From Desmodesmus armatus (Eukaryota > Chlorophyta > Chlorophyceae > Sphaeropleales > Scenedesmaceae): a DNA stretch of 64,000 bases. Location: the NCBI GenBank assembly GCA_007449985.2, contig VIIQ02000608.1:1-64000 (forward strand), written 5' to 3'. The notes under the pieces are model-generated. The model made no database searches. It saw only the letters and a program-made list of their open reading frames with translations, and was not told where the DNA came from. The position numbers were made by a program, and so were the translations under genes. Shown here one piece after another: positions 30,279-39,277 of the stretch. Positions within the stretch are counted from its first letter, which is position 1, and each line of letters begins with the position of its first letter.

Positions 30279-33200
30279 ATGTTGTCGCACATAGCCCCCC
30301 GCGGGACCTTCATAGGCTCCGTGCTGGACGCCAATGTCAACGCCGTGCCCCCTTCGGAGACGGTGAGCGACATCTACCCCGTGGCCGACACCGGCAGCCT
30401 GGTGGTCACCTACCACGACCAGATCGACGACCGGGTGCGGGACACCAACGTGAACCTGCTGCTGCCCTCTCAGCTGCTGCTGGGCAACGCGGTGGTCAGT
30501 GACGCCCGGGTGCAGCTGGACGGCAGGAACCTGTCGCTGGCGCTGACGACCGCCAAGGGGGCCACCTACAGCACCCCGGCGGTCACGCTGCCCCACGCCA
30601 CCACATGGGCCAACGTGGAGGAGAAGCACTGGCTAGCCCGGGACGACGAACTGAAGGCCACCCGGGACATGGCAGCGGCCGGAGCCGCGGCGCTGGCGCT
30701 GGCGGGGGCGCACGCGATCGCGGACATCGGCGCGTTCTTCCTTGACAAGTACGGCGTCGCCATCCCGCCCATCGACCTGCCCGACATGCCCGACGTGATT
30801 GACGTCAACTGGGACATCATAAAGGGCAAGCCCCTGCGCTGGGAGCCGGGACCGGAGCGGCTGACGCTGGCCTACAGCCAGAAGAACTTCGTGCCAGGCG
30901 ACGTGTACGTGCGCAACCCCATCTACGCGCTGCCCTCCGACTCCTGGAGCTACGGCATGGATGGTCTGGGCAGCATCACCACCCCCAGCGGCTGGCCGGG
31001 GCCTTCGAACAGCAGGCTGATGGTGGACCCCCAGGGTGACAGGCTGGCTGCCAAGGCGATCGACATGAGGCAGGAGGGCAACATCAACAACCTGCGCCAC
31101 ATCAACGCCACCCCAAACGTCACGGTGCACAGCGACCTGGTGGTCACAGGGGGGCTGACGTGTTTAGGTGGGGTCCTCACGCCCTCCAGACTGGGCACCG
31201 GCAACCTCTTCGTGAGAGACAGCGCCCAGCTGTGTAACATCCTCAACGTCCAGGCGGCCACTGCGACTGCCAACGCCAATGTCAACATCCTCAGCGACGT
31301 CACGGTCACCGGTGGCTTGAGCTGCACAGGCAGCGTCCTGGCTCCGTCCCGGCTGGGCACGGGCAACATGTACGTGAGAGACACCGCCCAGATCTGCAAC
31401 GTCATCTCCGTGCAGGCCGGGGGGCCCTACGGGGCCGCGCACGTCCCCTGCCCATCGTCACTGAGCCTCACCGCCCAGACGGTCCACATGAATGCGGACT
31501 CGTTCCACATAGACGCGGACTTGATCCGCATGAATGCGCATACGCTGAGCGTCAAGGCCAACGTGTTTCCCACTGCCAACGCCAATGCCAGCGGCTGGCT
31601 GACCTCCAACGACTACGTGCGCTTCAACCTGGTGACCGACAACGCCAGCGGCATCACGCTCACCACCTCCAACGGCGCCACATATGTTAAAAAGGTGCGG
31701 CCGGACTGGGCGCAGACCTTCCCCATGATGCCCGACTACATCCTGAACAAGCCCGAGCTGGCCACCTCCTCCAACCTGGGCCTCATGTCTGCCAACACCT
31801 TTGCCTGGACGGAGCGGCTGCGCTCAAACGTCTTTTGCGTCTCGACGGACACGATCGACTTTGTCACCGGCAACGTGGTCAGCGGCACGGAGCCGCGCAT
31901 CGGCATCCGCACGTCGGACCCTCGGCGGCAGTTCCAGGTCGCGGGGTCAAGGGGAGGGGAGGTGTTCGCGACCAACACAAACATGGCCGCCGGCACCAGC
32001 AGGTTCGTGGGGCTGCAGAGCGGCCACGGCGCCGCGCCCCCGACGGTCATGTGGAGCAACGCAAGCCCCTGACCTTCTCCACGCTGGACGACCTCTCCAG
32101 CAACGCAGGTACCACGCGCATGCAGCTGTCCACCGACGGGGTGCTCACCTGCAACAGGGTGGACGCCACTGTCGACTGGCACAGATTGAACAACAAGCCG
32201 GACGCCTACCCGCCCACCAGCCACGCGCACGAATGGGGCTCTATCATAAACAAACCGCCGGTCTTCCCGCCGCAGACCCACTTCCACCGCTGGGCCGAAA
32301 TCACCGACGTCGCCACCATGCCGACCTATTGGGACTACATCCAGGGCAAGCCCGCCACCTTCCCGCCAGCTCCCCACAACACCGACTGGTACACGGTGGT
32401 CAACAAGCCCGGCGCCTATCCGCCATCGGCCCACACGCACTCCATGTCAGACATCACCAACCCCTCCATAAGCTGGGCCAACGTGACCAACAAGCCAGCC
32501 TTCGCCAGCGGCGCCCACAATCACGTGATGACGGACATCACCGACCTCTCGCTGACCTGGGCCAACGTGACCGACAAGCCAGTCACCTTTCCGCCATCGG
32601 CCCACACGCACACCATGGCAGACATCACCAACCCGGCCATCCCCTGGACCAGCGTGACCGGCAGGCCCGCCCTTGAGGCATCCGGGAACAACGTGGGCAT
32701 AGGCACGACCACCCCCGCCTACATGCTGGACGTGGGGGGTTTCGGGCGGGTGGGCAACTGGGTCATGGGGGCGGGCGGGGTGTTCGGGGGCACCTCGCCG
32801 TGTCTGGCGCACTCGTCCCGGGTCAACGCCACCGACTACTGCCTGTGCCAGAATGCCAGCGGGGGCACGATCGTCAACGCGGCGACCGGTCGCGGGGTCG
32901 ACATCCGCGTCGGCGACGGTCTGAAGTTCGCCGTCAACACCAACTCCGTCGTCGCCCACCCGACCCTCACCACCCTAGGGGGCATCACCTCACCCGGCTA
33001 CGTCCAGATGAACGCCGGCGGCGGCGTCTACGACAGCCACACGCTGGAGTTTGGGGTGGGGCGCTACAAGGCCGATTCAAACGAGGGCAAGATCGGCTTT
33101 GAGGTCTGGGGTCCAGAGATGCTTGAAATAGTGGGTGGCTACACGAGCTACGGGCAGCGCTGGGTGCGCATCTACGACCGATGCCAGTCCGAGCAGTTCA

Positions 33201-33586
33201 CCTCTAGCGACAAGCGGCTCAAGAAGAAGATCAAGGCCAAGGGGCGCATGCTGGACAGGCTAGGAGACGCCAAGGCGGTCACGTTCGAGTGGAGGGAGGA
33301 GGATGAACAGGACCAGGGAGCCACGTCGAAGGGCCCGGGTGGCACGGTGGTCAAGGGGACCCAGCTGGGTCTGCTGGCACAAGACATACAGGCTATCGAC
33401 CCGATGGCAGTGGAGGAGGTGGGCGGGAAGCTACTCTATAGCCACAGCGCGTTCAACGGCATCCTCCTACAGATGGTGAGGGACTTGCGCGACGACTTGG
33501 TCGAAGGCCAACGCGCGCAAGCTTCCCTGCGGGATGATGTACTTGAGCTCAGGGCAGAGGTGGGCAAGCTTAAGAAGGCAAAGTGA
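30279..33586 (+). CDS. tail-fibre-like protein with HxH repeats and S74 chaperone (frame break)
   Basis: Two abutting frames form one protein of about 1100 residues. Frame 1 (30279-32072, 597 residues) stops at 32070-32072, and the second frame continues at 32069 with LTFSTLDDLSSNAG through 33586. The break lies at cccc (32066-32069): one missing C, sequence error or -1 slippage would explain it. Parts in order: beta-rich N-terminus; Ala-rich hydrophobic stretch (about 128-152); two repeats of about 60 residues (VTGGL-x-C-x-G-x-VL-x-PSRLGTGN); a series of KP-x-x-x-PP-x-x-H-x-H repeats (about 645-800) like phage metal-binding fibre repeats; GIGTTTPAYMLDVGG; and a C-terminal Peptidase_S74 intramolecular chaperone (SSDKRLKKKI, GLLAQDI) ending in a coiled coil. 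The fibre probably trimerises and binds the host. Confidence 0.85.
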
Positions 33587-33612
33587 TCACGTCGCTCAGA
33601 CGGAATATGTGT

Positions 33613-34143
33613 TTACACATGCTCAAGGTCTATGTCAACCCTCATGCCGTCCCTCAACAGTCCCGGGAACCTGTCGATGAGCATGAGTATGGTGGCCACC
33701 GTGTTCCTGTAGGCACCCGCGCCGTAGCTGTGGCCGTCCTTGAAGGCCGTCCTTCCGCCCCTCACAAAGTTGAGAAAGGTGGGGATGCCCCACTTGGAGA
33801 TCCCTTGAAGGATGATGCGTGTGGCCAGCCCAAGGTCCTTGTTAAGTGCCCAGGGGTCCACGGATGGGTCCACGCAGCGCACCAGGTCCAACGACAGGTT
33901 GAACAGGCTCACGTTGGCGGAGGAGCCCTTGTTGTCCTTGGAGGCGTCCCTGTCCTTTGCTGACAAGCTAGTGGTCTCTATCATGGCCATTGCCATCATC
34001 AAGGCCTGTAGGTGGGCGGGCACGGTAGGTGTAGCGGCCAGGAGGAGAGCCTTGTTGGCCTTGAGGGTCTCCCCGTAGCCCCTTATGACGTAGGGCATGC
34101 TCGCGGCCTCCTGTGGCAGGCACTGGCTCCAGAAGACTGTCAT
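33613..34143 (-). CDS. lysozyme-like protein (tentative)
   Basis: A 176-residue protein without signal peptide. The segment MAMAMIETTSLSAKDRDASKD, then NKGSSANVSLFNLSLD, resembles lysozyme/transglycosylase-like proteins in which a Glu (here in MIET) follows a helix and precedes a D-R-D-x-S-K and S-x-N-x-S-x-F-N stretch. The C-terminus (GGRTAFKDGHSYGAGAYRNTV) could complete the substrate cleft. If right, it would attack a cell-wall polymer during entry or exit. The match is by motif memory only; a structure prediction would settle it. It faces away from the next gene across a spacer with a 14-bp direct repeat. Confidence 0.5.
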   Translation of the reverse strand: MTVFWSQCLPQEAASMPYVIRGYGETLKANKALLLAATPTVPAHLQALMMAMAMIETTSLSAKDRDASKDNKGSSANVSLFNLSLDLVRCVDPSVDPWALNKDLGLATRIILQGISKWGIPTFLNFVRGGRTAFKDGHSYGAGAYRNTVATILMLIDRFPGLLRDGMRVDIDLEHV

Positions 34144-34248
34144 GTCTCAGGGCGACATTTTTGTTGCCCCTACGTGACATTTTTGTTGCACGCGTATCAA
34201 CTCGCTTAAGGTAATGTAGCTTGTGTCGTGCGAGAGAGCGAGAGAGAG
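34144..34248. promoter_or_regulatory. divergent spacer with 14-bp direct repeats
   Basis: gacatttttgttgc occurs at 34154-34167 and 34176-34189, 22 bp apart (about two helical turns), between the start codons of the lysozyme-like gene (minus) and the small gene at 34249 (plus). A gagagagcgagagagaga purine run directly precedes the plus start. This could be an operator or enhancer-type site. Confidence 0.4.
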
Positions 34249-34575
34249 ATGCCTGCAACCGTCCATTGCAAGGTGCACCTGGGATCCGGCGACGAGCTAG
34301 TGGTCGAGCGTGACGTCATGTCATTGCGAAAGGTGGACGGGCGGACCATGGCAGAGCTGGGCATCTACCCCTCCCGCTTCAACCTCAACCGGTCCGACAT
34401 CTTTTGCAGGGAGCTGGCTGGGGAGGTCCGCTATGCGCTGTCGCGCAACCCTCAAGCGACCTGCTACCTGGTGGTCGATAGCATGGGCTGCAAGATGTAC
34501 CGCAAGCCGATACGCATGGAGTGCATCGAGCAGGACCTGCGCGGAATCATCGACATGTTTAGAATGATGTGTTAG
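34249..34575 (+). CDS. small protein, tandem paralogue 1
   Basis: A 108-residue protein starting MPATVHCKVHLGSGDELVV. I use the ATG at 34249, since the frame opens with a GTG 21 bases earlier. Its second half (CRELAGEVRYAL ... VVDSMGCKMYRKPIRM ... IIDMFRMM) aligns with that of the next gene (CQELAEYVLLLM ... VCDLDGNTVYKKGLTS ... VVDMFSYM). The pair is therefore a tandem duplication with strong divergence. It has no recognised family, and three or more Cys are conserved in position only partly. Predicted alternating strand and helix with a closing helix. Confidence 0.6.
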   Translation: MPATVHCKVHLGSGDELVVERDVMSLRKVDGRTMAELGIYPSRFNLNRSDIFCRELAGEVRYALSRNPQATCYLVVDSMGCKMYRKPIRMECIEQDLRGIIDMFRMMC

Positions 34576-34619
34576 GAAACACATCTTTTTGTGTGTAGTG
34601 GTACCACGTACGAGCGAAC

Positions 34620-35054
34620 ATGGCTACCGACGTGGCCGAGTTGATTGTGCAAAAGGTGCTTGAGGCGCATGCCAACGTGGGGCTAAGGGTCCACCTGGCG
34701 TGCAGCTGTGACGCTGTACACAAGGAAGACCTGATGACGTTGACGGTTAGGGATGGGGCAGCTGGTGCCCACGACGTAATACTGTGCACGTGCGGCAGCG
34801 CCTCCATGGCACTGCTTGACCCCAAGGCGACCACTATCGTCTGCCAGGAGCTTGCAGAGTACGTGCTTCTCCTTATGTATGAGAGCAACAATGAAGAGCC
34901 TACGCATGACTTTGTGCTCAACGTGTGCGACTTGGATGGCAACACCGTGTACAAGAAGGGCCTCACCAGCTACCAAAGGGCTAGGGTGGTCAAGTCGCTG
35001 CAAGGGGTGGTGGACATGTTCAGTTACATGGTGCCCTCGCCAAAAAATATCTAG
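34620..35054 (+). CDS. small protein, tandem paralogue 2
   Basis: A 144-residue protein starting MATDVAELIVQKVLEAHANV. It has an N-terminal helix and a Cys-containing middle (HLACSCDAVH, LCTCGSAS). The C-terminus parallels the preceding gene: CQELA, then V-x-D-x-x-G-x-x-x-Y-x-K, then VVDMFSYM. The 44-bp gap and same strand suggest joint expression. Function unknown; two diverged copies kept side by side suggest a heteromeric partnership or an arms-race factor. Confidence 0.6.
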   Translation: MATDVAELIVQKVLEAHANVGLRVHLACSCDAVHKEDLMTLTVRDGAAGAHDVILCTCGSASMALLDPKATTIVCQELAEYVLLLMYESNNEEPTHDFVLNVCDLDGNTVYKKGLTSYQRARVVKSLQGVVDMFSYMVPSPKNI

Positions 35055-35066
35055 TGGTAGGTAGAG

Positions 35067-35726
35067 ATGGACAGTGGACATAAGTCCCCTTCAGGTGGAC
35101 CACAGTCGTCGATAGACGCCAACCGGTCCCCCGTCAGTGGACGACAGTCCCCTACTGGTGGCCCGCCACAAGCGGCCACAAAGGTACGTGCCCCCCTGTC
35201 GGAAGAACGACTCAAGGTGCTGGCTGCAGCGCGACTAAAGGCGGCTGAGGTCCGCAAGGCGCGATCTAAGGAACGACCGGAAGAAAAGGCACAGCTGGCT
35301 GAGCTTCAGCGCATGGAGAAGGCCGCCAAGATGCTTGAGGTCCAGCGCCGCACCGAGGAACTGCAAAGGATGGTGACGGACACCAGGGCCACCAAGCCCC
35401 AGTCGGACGTCAGTGGACCTCAGGTCGCTACAGGCCGACCACATGCCGTAGCCCAGTCGTCGATAGACGCCTACCGGTCACCTCCCCGTCATCAACAGTC
35501 GTCGATAGACGCCTACCGGTCGTCGATAAACGCCAGCCGGTCGGCGCCGTCACCTCCCGGGCAGCCAAGGAGGACACGCGTGAGTTTTCGAGTTGCGCCC
35601 ACGACCGCATGTATCTGGCCTTGTTCGGGCCTTGACAGTTACCGCTCCCACACCACCCCCTCCTTCAGCTCCAGTGCAGCCTTCAGGTTGGCCGACACTT
35701 GCGGCTCCTTCACATTGTTCATGTAG
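35067..35726 (+). CDS. repeat-containing coiled-coil protein
   Basis: A 219-residue protein. The Ser/Pro/Gly-rich N-terminus is followed by a charged helix (about residues 43-105, from LSEERLKVLAAARLKAAEV to RRTEELQRMV) that is likely a coiled coil. After it come repeats of the phrase SSIDAYRS. The phrase is encoded by near-identical DNA repeats (cagtcgtcgatagacgcc at 35103-35120, 35454-35471, 35496-35513, and a partial at 35521), so it may reflect DNA-level duplication. The 3' end overlaps the convergent gene at 35639 by 88 bp, so the last 29 codons could be a read-through after loss of an earlier stop. No known family. Confidence 0.5.
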   Translation: MDSGHKSPSGGPQSSIDANRSPVSGRQSPTGGPPQAATKVRAPLSEERLKVLAAARLKAAEVRKARSKERPEEKAQLAELQRMEKAAKMLEVQRRTEELQRMVTDTRATKPQSDVSGPQVATGRPHAVAQSSIDAYRSPPRHQQSSIDAYRSSINASRSAPSPPGQPRRTRVSFRVAPTTACIWPCSGLDSYRSHTTPSFSSSAAFRLADTCGSFTLFM

Positions 35727-36412
35727 TTGAACGCATACGTGCTGAACACGTAGAGGTCTTCTTTCCTCCACTTGGACAGCTCCGGGTCCGTGACCCCCGC
35801 CTCCCACTCGCTGGCCTTGATGCGCGCCAACCAGGCCCTCCATAGCACCTGCACGATCAGGTACCCACGGAGAGCCTTGATGTGACCGGCGTCCTTACCT
35901 CCCAGCCTGGCCAGCGGAGTCTTGCGGAAGGCGTAGAGCTCTATCATATTCTCGGTCGCTGCCTTGGCCCACGCATGCAACTCGTCCGCCGACGGCGTCT
36001 CCGACCTCTCGTCAAACCCCTCCCGCTCGTACAGCGTGCGGATGGCGTCCCGGAACGGCACCGGCAGCCTGGCGTAGGCGTCGAGCTCGGTCTCAAAGTA
36101 CCCGGGGAAGATCCACGGCTCCTTGGCGCCCTTCGCCCACTTCTCAAGGTCCTCGTGCGTCTTGGCAAACTTGTTGAAGTAAGCACGCGGCTTGCGACCG
36201 ACCGTGTACACCAGCACCGCCAACGTGTAGTATTGGGTGAACATGTCGCGCGCTTCGTCGTTGTTCAGGAGTTGGACGAGCTGCGTAGTGTTTTTGTCGC
36301 GGTAGTTGAAGTTCGTCGCCAGGCGGAGGCGCACCGCGGCCATGGCGGCCTCCAGCTCGGTCACGCTCTTGTCCTCGTTCTCTTCGGCAGTCCGATCAAA
36401 CGTGTCGCGCAT
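35639..36412 (-). CDS. hypothetical helical protein downstream of the integrase
   Basis: A 257-residue protein starting MRDTFDRTAEENEDKSVTEL. An ATG at 36469 in the same frame would add 19 residues but would lie inside the integrase tail. Mostly predicted helix, rich in Trp, Tyr and Ala, with no signal peptide or obvious membrane segment. Representative stretches are DMFTQYYTLAVLVYTVGRK, LRGYLIVQVLWRAWLARI and LYVFSTYAFNYMNNV. No family was recognised. It overlaps the repaired end of the integrase gene by about 17 bp in another frame, which suggests coupled expression within the minus-strand replication/integration block. Confidence 0.6.
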   Translation of the reverse strand: MRDTFDRTAEENEDKSVTELEAAMAAVRLRLATNFNYRDKNTTQLVQLLNNDEARDMFTQYYTLAVLVYTVGRKPRAYFNKFAKTHEDLEKWAKGAKEPWIFPGYFETELDAYARLPVPFRDAIRTLYEREGFDERSETPSADELHAWAKAATENMIELYAFRKTPLARLGGKDAGHIKALRGYLIVQVLWRAWLARIKASEWEAGVTDPELSKWRKEDLYVFSTYAFNYMNNVKEPQVSANLKAALELKEGVVWER

Positions 36413-39177
36413 TCCCCCTCTTCCGGCACGCGCAACCGTACTGGCCGACCGCCTTGTACTGTTTGGCATCCTTCTGAGTGACCGTGGGGAACGCGCCCCA
36501 CTCCTCCGTGAAGTACGTCTTCAGCTTCCTGCGCACCTTGTGGAACTGAGTTTGGTCTGCGCTCCCTGCGCGGCCACATCGCCGCCAGCTCCAGGAACAA
36601 CTTGTCTTTGTCCTCTCGCCACAGCTGCTTCATGCGATCCACCCGCCCGGTGGACCCTACCTTGGCCGCGAGCGCATCCTGCTCCGCCGCGCTCATCTCT
36701 TTCACCTTGCGGTACGCCTCTAGCATGCCGTCCATAACAGACTCCGGGAAGAACCGCTTGATGTCGGCCTCGCTGTCGAAGACCATGTTGCGGCCCGCCG
36801 TGGGCGCCTTGGCGACGATGTCCGGTTGCTTGCTCGGATCGACGTCATACGCAGTGCGACTGCCCGACTTCCCCACAGCGCCAAGCGTCACGCTCCATTT
36901 GGTCGGGGCGACCGCGACGGACGGCGGATAGGCCCACATGGCGACCGTGTTTGTGCTTTCGTCGTAGTGCTGGTTCTCGGGGGACAACAGCATCCTCTGG
37001 CCCCGCAGCGTGATCCCCGCGAATGTGTAACTCGCCGGCCCCGGCCCACTGGGCAGCTCGCTGGGCACAGGGTCCCTGTACACCTTGTCCCCGTCGCGCA
37101 CCATCCACGCCATCGTCCTGCCTTTGACAGAGTACATTACCTCTATGCACGGAGGGTAAGCAGATCCAGCGACGGCGGCCCCGCCCTGGCCCCCAATCGT
37201 AGCGCGCACGAGCGTTTTGTTACCGTGCGCCCTCACCACGTCGTCCGCGACGTCTAGCGAATCTTGGATGCCCTTCAGGTGCAGCTCCCAGTGCGCCCCG
37301 GCGCCCCCACTGGAGAGCGTCCCGGCGCGCTCCCACCGCACCACCTCCCACTTGGCGACCCTCCACATCCTGTCCACGACCAACCTCACCTCCACGTGGT
37401 CGGGCACCCTTGCGTCTTGTTCGGGGGTGCCCTCATCGGCGACGCGCGCGAGCACCTTGACCATCTGACTGCGCTCTGCCGCGATCCGCAAGAACAGGTA
37501 GTCGCCCGCCCTCCCCACGCCGTCCGTGCGGGGACCCAGTGCCTTGACGGCATCTGCCACGGCGATGCGCCTCAGGAACGCCTCTTTGTCAGCGGCGTAG
37601 GTGACCCTCAGCTGCATCAGCCGCTTGCGCTCCCCCTCCAACGCCACCCGGTCGGTGATGCCTTGTTCCGCAAGCTTGCCCGCCTGCTTCTGCACCCCCT
37701 CTCGGAACCTCTCCGGGACAGGGTCTCCCCACCGAGCGGCAGGCCCCTCCTCTCCTTCCTCCTCGTCGTCGCCGCCTTCGTACGCGACATCATCCTCTTC
37801 CACGCGCGCCTCCCTGTAGTCCTCCACAGCCTCACCGACCGACTTCTCCCACTCACCTCCGCTCAAATTCACCTGATCTTCGGCCGTAAGCAAGTACAAC
37901 TCCTCCCGCGCGTACACCCTTCCCACAGGATCTATCTTTGTGGGCCACTGCGGATCCGTCAGTGCCAGCCGTTGCGCGCGCACGTCCGACAGCTTGACCA
38001 CTTGGTACCTGTTCCTTCGCAACACAGTGTGCACAACGTAGACCTGGTACTTGTTCCGTCGAGGGCCCTTTGTGAGGATGGACGGCTTGTCCTTGAGCAC
38101 CATGACCAGATCACCAACGACCAACGGGCCCAGCAGCTTGTACTCGTAGCGCCGGCGAATGCCCTGGAGTGCCTCCACGTCCTCCTTTGTGTGCCACCGG
38201 TCCCCGCGGCGGTCCTCAGCCAACAGGTCCTCCACCTTGTCGTTGTGCGCGGCCTTGTCCACCATGTCTCTCCACATCACCATGGGGTGCAGGCTGACAA
38301 AGTCGGGCGTCAACTGGTAGATGCCGCTGTGAGGGGTGTCGTTGTACAGCGCGACCACCTTGGGCAGGTACGCCTTCCAGTTGGTGGCGTTGTGGGACAG
38401 CGCGTAGGTGCGCACCATGTGCTTGAGCGTGCGCGCAAAGGAGTCGATGATGCCCAGCGAGTCGCCCCCCTGCCGCTCTGCGTTGTGCAGCCACTTGCTC
38501 ACAAAGGTGGTGGTCATGATCTTGTGCTGGTCATTGAAGGCACGCAACGGCTCAAACTCCTTGTCCCCCTCCAGCGCGTTGATGATCGACTCCGGAAGGG
38601 GCGGGAAGGAAGGGAAGTGGTCGGCGCCCTGTACCACCCGGTCAGACGTCTCGTGGTACATGAACTCCAACCCGGCCTTCTCGCGGGTCTCCTCCATGTC
38701 CTGGTGGTGCTGCTTGACTTGTTCCAGCAATTGCTTGTACGCCGGAAGGATGTCGGCATCGATGTTGCGGCCCTTGATGGGGACCACGTAGGCCCGGCGG
38801 CTGTAGATCTCAACCATAGCCAAAGCCATCCTGCTACGCAGAGGGGCCTGAGCGCCCTGGTCCTCCAGGGACGCATCCGTATCCATGTACAACACGTCGA
38901 TCTGGTAGGCGCCGGGGTTTGCAACGATGGCGGGCTCGATCTTGTCCGGGCGCGGCTTGCGTAGCCTTGCCAGCGTGCGCCTGAACAGCAACCTCACCCG
39001 CTTGAACTTGCTGTCGTTCCAATACTTGCGCGCGTCCATCTTGTCTGTGCCGGGCACGTAGCGCAAGATGTGCCTGAAGAAGCGGGCCCTGGACAAGGCT
39101 GCCACCTGGGGCGTGTCTAACACGTGCCGCTTGATGGCCGCCTGCCTGGGGTCGAGTGGGCGTTCCGTCTGGTCCAT
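36396..39177 (-). CDS. DDE (retroviral-type) integrase with long C-terminal extension, frame break
   Basis: About 930 residues. The N-terminal half has an RVE core: Asp94 in YQIDVLYMD, Asp216 in FNDQHKIMTTTF, and the third position in GIIDSFARTLKHM (Asp245), where Glu is usual in such enzymes (VER-x-NRTLK). An SH3-like segment follows (LGPLVVGDLVMVLKDKP), then REELYLL, an acidic linker (about 455-485) and a roughly 440-residue domain of unknown function. Near 36570 the frame is lost. Moving by one base restores a sensible ending (AGSADQTQFHKVRRKLK ... CACRKRGNARHV) with a stop at 36396-36398, whereas the uncorrected frame runs to 36361. It would integrate the element and make the 5-bp duplication. 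Confidence 0.85.
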
Positions 39178-39196
39178 AGCACATGTTCAGATTTTT

Positions 39197-39263
39197 CAGT
39201 CGTCACTCAGAAAGGGCGACTTCAGTCGTCCACAGAATCAGTCGTCACTCAGAAAGGCGACTT
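39197..39263. repeat. direct repeat pair between integrase and replication genes
   Basis: cagtcgtcactcagaaagg, then (g)cgactt, occurs at 39197-39222 and 39239-39263, period 42 bp, with a third partial cagtcgtc at about 39280 inside the end of the replication gene. It lies upstream of the integrase start and downstream of the replication gene stop. It could act as a promoter element, or simply be a local duplication. Confidence 0.45.
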
Positions 39264-39277
39264 CGTGCGCGCACCCT

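Noticed and set aside
37264..38964. Plus-strand 566-codon ORF over the integrase
   Set aside because: Antisense shadow of the integrase, with Leu/His/Val-rich low-information sequence.
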